Source of the DNA: Holosporaceae bacterium 'Namur'
GTDB lineage: Bacteria; Pseudomonadota; Alphaproteobacteria; Rickettsiales; Midichloriaceae
Direction of reading: 5' to 3'
Length of the DNA: 11,618 nucleotides
Assembly (NCBI GenBank): GCA_014116815.1
Contig: JACGYV010000040.1
Span: 1-11,618 of the forward strand
Below the pieces are notes generated by a model. The model saw only the letters and a list, made by a program, of their open reading frames with translations. It was not told the DNA's origin and did not search any database. Position 1 is the first letter of the stretch, and every line of letters begins with the position of its first letter. Below are positions 1 through 6,859 of the stretch, piece after piece. The translations under genes were made by a program, and so were the position numbers.

Positions 1-142
1 CAATCTTATACCTAACATGCCATTTGTTTACCGTGGTCTTGCTCAAATTAAATACCTTTGCCGTCTCCCTTTGGCTATTCCCGGCTTCCAGGTATTTTAT
101 TACTTTCTCTCTTAAATCTAAACTATATGGACTCATCTTCAT
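1..142 (-). CDS. IS630-family transposase, N-terminal part (partial at window edge)
   Basis: The first 47 codons are present, reading off the left edge. The protein begins MKMSPYSLDLREKVIKYLEAG and continues through NSQRETAKVFNLSKTTVNKW. This is the typical N-terminal helix-turn-helix of IS630-type transposases, which binds the element's terminal repeats; the DDE catalytic domain would lie outside the window. ATG at 142 is taken as the start; a second in-frame ATG two codons later is possible. A GGAGGT-like stretch lies more than 20 bases upstream, too far to be an obvious ribosome site. Whether the full gene is intact cannot be seen. Confidence 0.8.
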   Translation of the reverse strand, partial: MKMSPYSLDLREKVIKYLEAGNSQRETAKVFNLSKTTVNKWHVRYKI

Positions 143-199
143 CTCTTTCTGTTTTACTCTACCTTACCTCCGTACCATAGCTAAACTTATTTTACTATA
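1..199 (-). mobile_element. IS630-like insertion sequence, left copy, 5' part only
   Basis: This is the transposase-start end of an insertion sequence that continues beyond the left edge. Its reverse complement matches 11441-11618 over 178 bases with three substitutions, which fixes the inner boundary at 198-199. A TA dinucleotide sits at that boundary in both copies, fitting the TA target preference of the IS630/Tc1 superfamily. The far terminal repeat is outside the window. Near-identity of the two copies suggests recent activity or gene conversion. Confidence 0.85.
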
Positions 200-271
200 T
201 GTATAATAAATTAAGTTTAATATCCTACATACATTGAGCATAGTTGAACTATAAAAAATTAAACTGAGTTT

Positions 272-332
272 GCGTATAAATGACTATGTCATTTATACGC
301 GCACGCGCCATAAATGGCTGCTAGGCGCGTGC
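272..332. repeat. Two abutting hairpins with a possible alternative fold
   Basis: The first hairpin has perfect 13-base arms, GCGTATAAATGAC (272-284) and GTCATTTATACGC (288-300), around a 3-base loop. Directly after it come 9-base arms GCACGCGCC (301-309) and GGCGCGTGC (324-332) around a 14-base loop, strikingly G+C-rich for this A+T-rich sequence. The loop of the second hairpin contains ATAAATG (310-316), which could instead pair with CATTTAT (290-296) of the first. Neither hairpin is followed by a run of T on the plus strand, so a plain terminator is not obvious. A palindromic mobile repeat, a protein-binding site or a small structured RNA are all possible. Confidence 0.75.
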
Positions 333-460
333 TTCTTGCTACTTTTATTATCTGATTTTTCAGTTGCAGGCTATATAGTCATATTAGACTTAACTTATTA
401 TAATTGGATAAATGCGTTAGATAGTCAACTTAATTTACTATATATGATTTTTTATCAATC

Positions 461-500
461 AGTAAGCTAAGAGTATTTGTTCTCAAATTTATAGCTTACT
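461..500. repeat. 9-base inverted repeat
   Basis: AGTAAGCTA (461-469) is matched exactly by TAGCTTACT (492-500), with 22 bases between. No gene lies across it. It is one of several inverted repeats in the gene-free stretch; its function is unknown. Confidence 0.5.
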
Positions 501-530
501 ATATTCTCGACACTGACTTGCATGCTAAGT

Positions 531-578
531 TAAAAAGTAGGATTAAAACTCCAATTAACTTGCAACATTTTAATCCTA
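531..578 (-). terminator. Probable intrinsic terminator downstream of the decayed minus-strand gene
   Basis: Read on the minus strand, TAGGATTAAAA (578-568) pairs perfectly over 11 bases with TTTTAATCCTA (548-538), with a 19-base loop. It is followed at once by CTTTTT (537-532). It lies about 50 bases past the last stop of the minus-strand pseudogene at 631, where a transcript of that gene would end. The stem is A+T-rich and the loop long, so it is weaker than a classic terminator. An outer 8-base inverted repeat (526-533 with 588-595) encloses it. Confidence 0.5.
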
Positions 579-630
579 TATTTATCCTTAACTTATGTGA
601 AAATAGCTATAATTAATTCATGCTCTTCCC

Positions 631-1328
631 TTAAGATAGTTCTAATATCATGGCTTTTTGAGCTTCGTAAGCTTTGACAAAGCTATTAAAATTGTGATAT
701 TTTTCAGAACAAGTTACAAATTCTGCTTTTGTTGCTTCCGGTATTCTCTTATCTAATAGAAGCCGTATTTATCAGGGTAATAGTGTTTAAGAGCAAGAAT
801 AAAATTTTCAGTATTTATTTCACACTTAAGATAATTCGGGAAGCGCATTAGCTCACGAATCTCCTGATGTGTTATATCGAAATTAAAAATATATTCTGAA
901 AATCCAGTTTTAACTTCGTCAAGTTTCTTATCCTGCTCTTCTTTAATTCTATTAAAATCTTTTGAACGCTAATCTTTGTAGAAGGTTTCTAATTTGCCGA
1001 GTTTATCTTCGGAAGGAAAATTTAGCAAAAATTTATGTAACTGAGTATGCGCTTCATTATATTTTTTTAGGTTAGAGTTGCGCCCGCCATCATCTGTTAA
1101 AAGTGAAAAACTTTTCCAATTTTGACTGATAAAAAAATTATAAGCTTCTTCGAAGTTTTCTTGTTTAACAAGTTGAGATAGTTTATTTAGTGCATCTTGC
1201 TGCCTTGTTCTGGCTTCTATAAGTTCATTATCAGTAGGAAATCCTGTGCTTGGAACAAATTCCCACCTCGGGTCTTTTAAATCTTTATCTAATGAACGCA
1301 TTGTTTTTATCATAATACAAATTTGCAT
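631..1328 (-). pseudogene. Decayed hypothetical gene: in-frame stop plus frameshift
   Basis: From ATG at 1328 the frame runs 119 codons to a TAG at 969-971. Beyond that stop the same frame continues with protein-like sequence (RSKDFNRIKEEQDKKLDEV, later FNFDITHQEIRELMRFPNYL) to another TAG at 753-755. The coding signal then moves to a second minus frame (LLLDKRIPEATKAEF, later FNSFVKAYEAQKAMILELS) and ends with TAA at 631-633. The shift falls at about 756-770 and amounts to one lost base or two gained. The ancestral product would have been about 230 residues, soluble and rich in charged residues, with no signal peptide or membrane segment. I do not recognise the family. The surviving 119-residue frame could still be translated, but no clear ribosome site precedes it. 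It lies downstream of ileS on the same strand and may have its own promoter at 1373-1401. Confidence 0.75.
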
Positions 1329-1372
1329 TAGTAGGTTTATACATTATTTAATCAATAGGGTAAATAACCCGT

Positions 1373-1401
1373 AGTATACCTATGTTTAGTTTATTAAACA
1401 A
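1373..1401 (-). promoter_or_regulatory. Possible sigma70-type promoter for the minus-strand pseudogene
   Basis: On the minus strand, TTGTTT (1401-1396) is followed after 17 bases by TATACT (1378-1373), about 45 bases upstream of the ATG at 1328. The -10 matches five of six consensus positions and the -35 only three. A short inverted repeat (GGGT at 1358-1361, ACCC at 1367-1370) sits at the expected transcript start. Confidence 0.4.
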
Positions 1402-1482
1402 AAAGTAAACAATTTAAATTTATAAGATAACTATTTATATTATCAAAAGTTATTAATTTGCCTTAATTAACACCAATACTCC

Positions 1483-4400
1483 TCAGGAAAAATATCGGGC
1501 AAGTTTTAGACTAACTTTTATACCTTCAAGCTCAGCTTTTTCCTCATAAACTTGCTCTTCAGCAAATTTATCCGAGGTAATTTCAACACATAAAGTTTGC
1601 TCTTTGATATATTGATCCCATGCTTTAATAGCTTGAGTTATATTTTCATCACTTGAAATTAAGGATACCTTAATACGCTCGGTTATTTCCAGATTAGCGC
1701 TCTTTCGCGCCTGTTGAATTAACCTGACAATATCGCGCGCTATTCCTTCCAACCTTAATTCTTCGGTGATATTGAGATCTAATAATACAAGTGCATCATT
1801 GCTTGATAAAGCAGTGATTCTTCCCGCAAACTCAGCTTTGGGTTCTAACTTTAGCTCAAATTCATCTTCTCTTAATTCTTCGCCACCAATTAATAACTTG
1901 CTGTTTTCAAATTTCCAGTTACCTTGCTTGTTGGCACTGATAATATCCTTAACTTTTTCAGGGATTCTCTTGCCCAGAACGGGAAATTTGATTTGTAATT
2001 TATAAGTCGCATAGTCAGTGATTTTTGATTTATCAACGCTATTCCAAGCCTTGACATTAATTTCATCCAATATTAAATGGCTGAGTTCTTCCGAAATCAC
2101 ATTCGCCGCTACCCCGATAAAGGTAACTTTTGCAAGCGGTTGCCTGACCCTAACTCCTGATTCGCTTCTGATATGAAGTGCAGCCGTGCAAGCATCACGC
2201 ACTCTTTCCATATCTGAAATCAAATCTTCGTCAGCTTGATATATCGCTTGATCAGGGAAGGTTTCCAGATGTACGCTACCCGTATTATTATTCAGGCCAA
2301 GATAGATTTCTTCAGTAATTAACGGTAATAGCGAAGAGACGGCACGGCAAATCAGATTTAAAACACTAAATAAAGTATTATAAGCATCCAGTTTATCATG
2401 ATCGTGCTCGGATTTCCAAAATCTTTCGCGTGAACGTCTGATATACCAGTTATTAACCACTTCAAGTAAGTTCTCAACAACTTTAGTTGTGCTTGGAGTA
2501 TCGTATTCATCCATTGCCTTTTGAATTAAGCTTATACTTTTAAAGCATTTAGATAAAATATATTTATCCATTAAATTTTGTGAAGAAAGATCAAAAATTG
2601 CTCTTAAATTATCGGCATTTGCATAAAGCGTAAAAAAGTTATATGCATTCCATAAGGGCTTAATTGCAGATCTTAAGCTTTCTTTCATACCGCGAGCATC
2701 TTTATCGATCACTACTTCCTGACCGCGCATGACGGTTGAAGAAACCATATACCAGCGCATTGCATCCGAACCTAAAGTATCGAACACTTCATTTGGATCA
2801 ACATAATTTTTAAGCCGTTTGGAAAGTTTTTGGCCGCCGTCTCCTAAAATTACCCCGTGACAGATACAGTTTAAAAATGCAGGCCTGTCAAATAATGCGG
2901 TTGATAACACGGTTAACGTATAAAACCAGCCGCGTGTTTGCGCTAAGTATTCGACAATAAAATCAGCCGGGAAGTTATTCTCAAACCACTGCTTGTTTTC
3001 AAACGGGTAATGTACTTGAGCAAACGGCATCGAGCCGCTCTCAAACCAGCAATCCAGAACATCGGATACCCTTCTCATCATAGATTTACCGGTCGGGTCT
3101 TTTGGATTAGGCCTTGTAAGGGTATCAATAAACGGCCTATGTAAGTCTTTTACTTCTACTTTGAATGCCTCTTCCAATTCTTTTATTGAACCGTAAACTT
3201 CAATATTGGGATATTTCGGGTCATCACTTTGCCAAACCGGGATCGGGCAACCCCAGAACCTGTTACGAGAAATTGACCAATCACGTGCATTTTCTATCCA
3301 TTTGCCGAATAATCCATCTTTAATATGACCCGGGATCCAATTTATCCGCCGATTATTCTCAACCATTTTATCTCTGATCGCCGTCACTTTTAAATACCAT
3401 GAAGGAACGGCTTTATAAATAAGCGGCGTATCCGTACGCCAACAATGCGGATAGTTATGCAGATATTGTTCGGTTTTTATCCAATTGCCTTGTTCTTTTA
3501 ATGCTTTAATTATCGGGTCATTGGCATCAAAAACTTGCAGACCGAGAAAATCTTCCACCGGATGAGTAAATTTACCGCCGTTATCAACCGGACAAACAAC
3601 TTTAATGCTATTTTGCTCACATAATATTTGGTCATCCTCACCGAAACCGGGCGCGATGTGAACGATACCGGTTCCGTCCTCCGTAGTTACGAAGCTGCCG
3701 GCAAGAACTCTAAACGAGTTTGCATGATTGGTGAAATATTTGAATAAAGGTTCGTATTGTAAGCCGACTAATTCTTTACCTTTGATCTCTAAAACAACGT
3801 TATTACCTAACTCTTTCTCGTATTTATGCAGTAGAGCGGAAGCAATAATATAATGTTCTCCCTCTTTCTCTACGCATGAGTAATCAATATCTTCACCGAC
3901 TGCCGCCGCTAAGTTTGAAGGCAAAGTCCAAGGCGTCGTTGTCCAAATTACAAGTTTACAGGATTTGCCGCTTAGCTTTTGAGGTACACTTTTAAGTTTT
4001 AGTGTTACCGTAATTGCTTTACTGCTCTTTTCTCTATAAGAATTATCCATCCTGGTTTCAAAATCCGAAACTGGTGTTTCGCATGCCCATGAATAAGGTA
4101 AAACACGCTGGGATTCATATAATAAACCTTTGTCATAAAGCGCTTTAAAAGCCCACAATACACTTTCCATGAAGTTAATATCCATGGTTTTATAATCATT
4201 TTCAAAATCAACCCAGCGAGCTTGCCTGGTTACGTATGTTTCCCACTCTTTAGTATATTTAAGTACTGACTTTCTACAATAGTCATTAAATTTATCTATC
4301 CCGTACTCTTCAATAGCTATCCTTCCACTGATGCCCAATTCTTTTTCGGCGCCCATTTCAGCAGGTAACCCGTGACAATCCCATCCGAACCTACGCTCCA

Positions 4401-4644
4401 CTTTTTTCCCGCACGTCGTCTGGTAGCGAGCAAAAATATCTTTGATAAACCCGGTAAGCAAATGGCCGTAATGCGGTAATCCATTGGCAAACGGAGGGCC
4501 ATCATAAAATATAAAATCTTTATTCCCTTTAACTGATTTTTTAAAGGTGTCCTCAGCTTTCCATCTTTCTATAATCTTTTCTTCAAGGGTAGGGAAATGA
4601 GGATTGGAATTAACTTCAGGATAATGTACAGGGTTATTTGTCAT
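1483..4644 (-). CDS. ileS: Isoleucyl-tRNA synthetase, eukaryote/archaeal-like type
   Basis: This cytosolic class I aminoacyl-tRNA synthetase charges tRNA-Ile with isoleucine using ATP. The 1053-residue protein has the HIGH signature as HYGH (residues 58-61, within NGLPHYGHLLTG) and the RRFGWDCHGLP motif (about 84-94). The CP1 editing domain includes WTTTPWTLPSN (234-244) and GTGIVHIAPGFGEDD (323-337). KMSKS appears as KLSKR (606-610), and NWYIRRSRERFW (732-743) marks the anticodon-binding part. The C-terminus lacks the Cys-rich zinc module typical of ordinary bacterial IleRS. Together with the RRFGWDCHGLP form, this points to the type 2 enzyme shared by eukaryotes, archaea, Rickettsiales and some mupirocin-resistant bacteria. 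All core motifs are present and the frame is uninterrupted. An AAGAAAG stretch just before the ATG is a weak ribosome site. Confidence 0.97.
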   Translation of the reverse strand: MTNNPVHYPEVNSNPHFPTLEEKIIERWKAEDTFKKSVKGNKDFIFYDGPPFANGLPHYGHLLTGFIKDIFARYQTTCGKKVERRFGWDCHGLPAEMGAEKELGISGRIAIEEYGIDKFNDYCRKSVLKYTKEWETYVTRQARWVDFENDYKTMDINFMESVLWAFKALYDKGLLYESQRVLPYSWACETPVSDFETRMDNSYREKSSKAITVTLKLKSVPQKLSGKSCKLVIWTTTPWTLPSNLAAAVGEDIDYSCVEKEGEHYIIASALLHKYEKELGNNVVLEIKGKELVGLQYEPLFKYFTNHANSFRVLAGSFVTTEDGTGIVHIAPGFGEDDQILCEQNSIKVVCPVDNGGKFTHPVEDFLGLQVFDANDPIIKALKEQGNWIKTEQYLHNYPHCWRTDTPLIYKAVPSWYLKVTAIRDKMVENNRRINWIPGHIKDGLFGKWIENARDWSISRNRFWGCPIPVWQSDDPKYPNIEVYGSIKELEEAFKVEVKDLHRPFIDTLTRPNPKDPTGKSMMRRVSDVLDCWFESGSMPFAQVHYPFENKQWFENNFPADFIVEYLAQTRGWFYTLTVLSTALFDRPAFLNCICHGVILGDGGQKLSKRLKNYVDPNEVFDTLGSDAMRWYMVSSTVMRGQEVVIDKDARGMKESLRSAIKPLWNAYNFFTLYANADNLRAIFDLSSQNLMDKYILSKCFKSISLIQKAMDEYDTPSTTKVVENLLEVVNNWYIRRSRERFWKSEHDHDKLDAYNTLFSVLNLICRAVSSLLPLITEEIYLGLNNNTGSVHLETFPDQAIYQADEDLISDMERVRDACTAALHIRSESGVRVRQPLAKVTFIGVAANVISEELSHLILDEINVKAWNSVDKSKITDYATYKLQIKFPVLGKRIPEKVKDIISANKQGNWKFENSKLLIGGEELREDEFELKLEPKAEFAGRITALSSNDALVLLDLNITEELRLEGIARDIVRLIQQARKSANLEITERIKVSLISSDENITQAIKAWDQYIKEQTLCVEITSDKFAEEQVYEEKAELEGIKVSLKLARYFS

Positions 4645-4680
4645 ACTTTCTTAGCGAATTTAGTAATTAATATGTAATGC

Positions 4681-4709
4681 AATATATCTTAAGAGGTTTG
4701 TATGGTCAA
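4681..4709 (-). promoter_or_regulatory. Likely sigma70-type promoter of ileS
   Basis: On the minus strand, TTGACC (4709-4704) and TATATT (4686-4681) are separated by exactly 17 bases; each matches five of six consensus bases. The predicted start of transcription, near 4674, would leave a leader of about 30 bases before the ileS ATG at 4644. No T-box-like leader fits in so short a distance. Confidence 0.65.
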
Positions 4710-4783
4710 TAATCTTAGGCCTCTACGTTTTAATATTAAAATATTTGACATTAATCATCCATTGTAGCTCTTATAACAAATTC

Positions 4784-4850
4784 GTTACTTATTTTAGTAA
4801 CATAATAACTCAAACTTGTACTATTATAGTAAGCACAATAGTAATTTGAG
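4784..4850 (+). repeat. Inverted repeats upstream of the first ankyrin gene
   Basis: GTTACT (4784-4789) and AGTAAC (4796-4801) form a 6-base stem with a 6-base loop. CTCAAA (4809-4814) and TTTGAG (4845-4850) enclose a second palindrome, TACTA (4819-4823) with TAGTA (4827-4831). If transcribed they would form a folded leader just before the ATG at 4879. This clustering supports placing the gene start at 4879 rather than at the upstream TTG at 4816. The stems are short and A+T-rich, so chance formation is possible. Confidence 0.35.
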
Positions 4851-4878
4851 GCAATTTATTTTTAGAGGCAGAAAAGAT

Positions 4879-6687
4879 ATGTATCCAAATTATCTTTTAA
4901 ATTGTGATTTAAAGACAATATTTAAGACTAATACCTTTAAAATATGTCGAATTGAAGATAGTTTTACCGATAAAAGATATTATTACGTAGTAAATTTAAA
5001 TGAAGCCCTATATCCAACCGAGATAAAAGATTTCTTTAAAATATCCGTTAATGATTTAGAAGGGACTGTAGCAAAGGTTGGGTTCAATTCAGTTTATAAA
5101 TTAAATTCCAAGGAATTAATTATTTTTATAAATACCCCTCCTCAATTAGTAAGAGAAAAAGTATTTAATGATAAAATAATTTATCCTTATACTATAAGTT
5201 TTAAGATTGCCAAATACCATGCTTATATAAGCATAAGGGAAAAAGAGACCGACCTTACTTTTGATTTCGGCTTAGCACCTGCGGTTTACGGTAGTACATT
5301 TGGCGCTTCATATATTAGAAATGAAACTCTTTACGATAACAAGCACTTTAAAAAAAGAAAAAGGGAAGGATTCGGACAAGAAGACTTAGATGAAGCATTT
5401 GAGAGAGGGGCGCGTGACCATGTTGTTGATTGGGCATCGATGTCGGTTGAAATTGACCTTATTAACGACCAAGTTATGAAAATAGAAAGTTTTTTGCATC
5501 AAGCAAATAGTAAATTGTATAAAAACAATTATTTTTTATTTGGGAAAAATTGTGTTGATTTCACTAATAAAATTTTTGCTTTCATATTTGGCAAAGGTAG
5601 CTTTATAGAATATTGTATGGATGATAGCTTAGAATTACAGGATAAAGGAGTGCTATATGCTTTTATTTCAGCCTATCCTGAAATAGCCCATAAATTTATA
5701 CCTCAAATATTAAACGCTTTGATTAATCTTAGTACCGGAAAAAATTTATTGGAGTTTTTAAATACCACTTATTTAAGTCTAAATAATCATTCAAACAAAG
5801 CTTTATTAAATATAATAGATGCTCTATCTGTAACTTTTTATGAAAAAAAGGGGTTTGAAATTATAAATGAGATATTTTTTAAGGATGATGAGTGTTTTAA
5901 TGATAATGAAAATACTGAACTACATGTAGCTGCATATAATGAAGATATAGAATTTTTAAATAAATTATCTCTAGATTATTTATTAACTAACAAAAATAAT
6001 GTTAATTGCCTTGGTGAAAGCTCATTACATATTGCAGCAAGCAAAAGTTATATATTTACTAAAAAACTCCTAGAAGTAAAAGCAAATCCTAATTTCCCCA
6101 ATACTAAGGGTTTAACTCCCCTTCATAGTGCTATCACTTCGCAAATGAATGGGGAGAAAAAATATCAGATAGTTGAAGCTTTATTGGATGCAGGAGCAAA
6201 TCCTAATCTTCTTGATATTACAGGTTTTAATAATCCTTTAGTTGAAGCTGTTAAAAATGACGATGTTGAGTTATTTAAATTAATATTAAAATCTTGTTAT
6301 TTCAGGACAAATTTAAGAGAAATTCCTTTCTCTATACAGTATGGATATAATTTTGGAATTAAATTTACTAATCCAGATGGAAAAAACCTTGCACGTATTG
6401 CTGTTGACAAAGGTAAAGAGAAAATGAAAAAATATTTTAAAATAAATCATTATGAACTATTTAATCAAAAAGCTAACGATGGTCATACTCCTAGGGAATT
6501 TGAAAAAAAGCTGAGAGATTGGTCGAATGGTGAGTTAAAGTATCATTTTAAAACAATAAAATTTCCTTTTGAATATTACCAAAAGCAAAATGATTCGGAA
6601 AAAAATATATTTGAAGAGCAAGAATATATTGTAGTAAACGGAACTTTTCATTCCTACGCTATTATGTATACAAGTTCTACAGAATAA
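4879..6687 (+). CDS. Ankyrin-repeat protein with putative permuted papain-fold N-terminal domain (paralogue 1)
   Basis: The product has 602 residues from ATG 4879, which is preceded by AGAGG at 4864-4868. The frame stays open to a TTG at 4816 (623 residues), but that stretch is unlike coding sequence. The N-terminal region (about 70-265) shares long blocks with the next gene. These include YHAYISIREKETD with H114, SYIRNETLYDNKHFKK, and a GKNCVDFTNKIF motif with C225. A His in a strand ahead of an Asn-Cys-x-Asp-Phe helix is the order seen in circularly permuted papain-fold hydrolases/transferases (NlpC/P60, LRAT, PPPDE). A helical linker follows, then about four ankyrin repeats (345-480), for example SSLHIAASKSY and GLTPLHSAI, with the ANPN turn twice. 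A C-terminal block (about 497-570) is also shared with the neighbour. There is no signal peptide or membrane segment. Ankyrins suggest protein binding, perhaps to a host target. The enzyme fold, catalysis and secretion are inferred. Confidence 0.85.
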   Translation: MYPNYLLNCDLKTIFKTNTFKICRIEDSFTDKRYYYVVNLNEALYPTEIKDFFKISVNDLEGTVAKVGFNSVYKLNSKELIIFINTPPQLVREKVFNDKIIYPYTISFKIAKYHAYISIREKETDLTFDFGLAPAVYGSTFGASYIRNETLYDNKHFKKRKREGFGQEDLDEAFERGARDHVVDWASMSVEIDLINDQVMKIESFLHQANSKLYKNNYFLFGKNCVDFTNKIFAFIFGKGSFIEYCMDDSLELQDKGVLYAFISAYPEIAHKFIPQILNALINLSTGKNLLEFLNTTYLSLNNHSNKALLNIIDALSVTFYEKKGFEIINEIFFKDDECFNDNENTELHVAAYNEDIEFLNKLSLDYLLTNKNNVNCLGESSLHIAASKSYIFTKKLLEVKANPNFPNTKGLTPLHSAITSQMNGEKKYQIVEALLDAGANPNLLDITGFNNPLVEAVKNDDVELFKLILKSCYFRTNLREIPFSIQYGYNFGIKFTNPDGKNLARIAVDKGKEKMKKYFKINHYELFNQKANDGHTPREFEKKLRDWSNGELKYHFKTIKFPFEYYQKQNDSEKNIFEEQEYIVVNGTFHSYAIMYTSSTE

Positions 6688-6859
6688 TTTTTTCATTATT
6701 GTAAATACACTTAAAAATTAGCTCTCAGAAAAGGAGCAAATTAAAGCAAATTATTTGCCACTAAGTTAGCATAGTAACATATAATTATTTGAATTGACGA
6801 GTTGTAGCAAATTTATTAATTATCTAGTTAGTATTGTATTTAATAAGCATTAGAAATTT

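Larger units (their letters stand above)
200..630. other. Gene-free region with multiple inverted repeats
   Basis: About 430 bases between the left IS copy and the decayed gene contain no convincing coding sequence. The only open frame of any size (270-470, TTG start, 66 codons) has no visible ribosome site and begins inside a palindrome. The region holds two abutting hairpins (272-332), a 9-base inverted repeat (461-469 with 492-500), nested inverted repeats (526-595) and a likely terminator for the minus-strand gene to the right. It may be debris left by IS insertion, or a structured regulatory or RNA region. Confidence 0.5.

Noticed and set aside
24..206. Plus-strand open frame of 60 codons at the left edge
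   Set aside because: It is antisense to the transposase start and crosses the IS boundary; the minus-strand transposase explains this sequence.
270..470. Open frame of 66 codons, with hydrophobic stretches
   Set aside because: It starts with TTG inside a perfect palindrome, has no ribosome site and shows no recognisable protein pattern.
1766..2005. Plus-strand open frame of 79 codons inside ileS
   Set aside because: It is a shadow of ileS, which has clear synthetase motifs throughout.
4745..4777. TTGACA followed by TATAAC upstream of the first ankyrin gene
   Set aside because: The spacing is 21 bases, outside the usual 16-18, so it is not called as a promoter.
4816..4878. TTG at 4816 as start of the first ankyrin gene
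   Set aside because: There is no ribosome site before it, and the 21 codons overlap palindromic leader sequence. ATG 4879 has AGAGG ahead of it, although the spacing is slightly long.
6794..6822. TTGACG with a possible -10 TAATTA upstream of the second ankyrin gene
   Set aside because: The -35 and 17-base spacing fit, but the -10 is too far from consensus to call in A+T-rich DNA.
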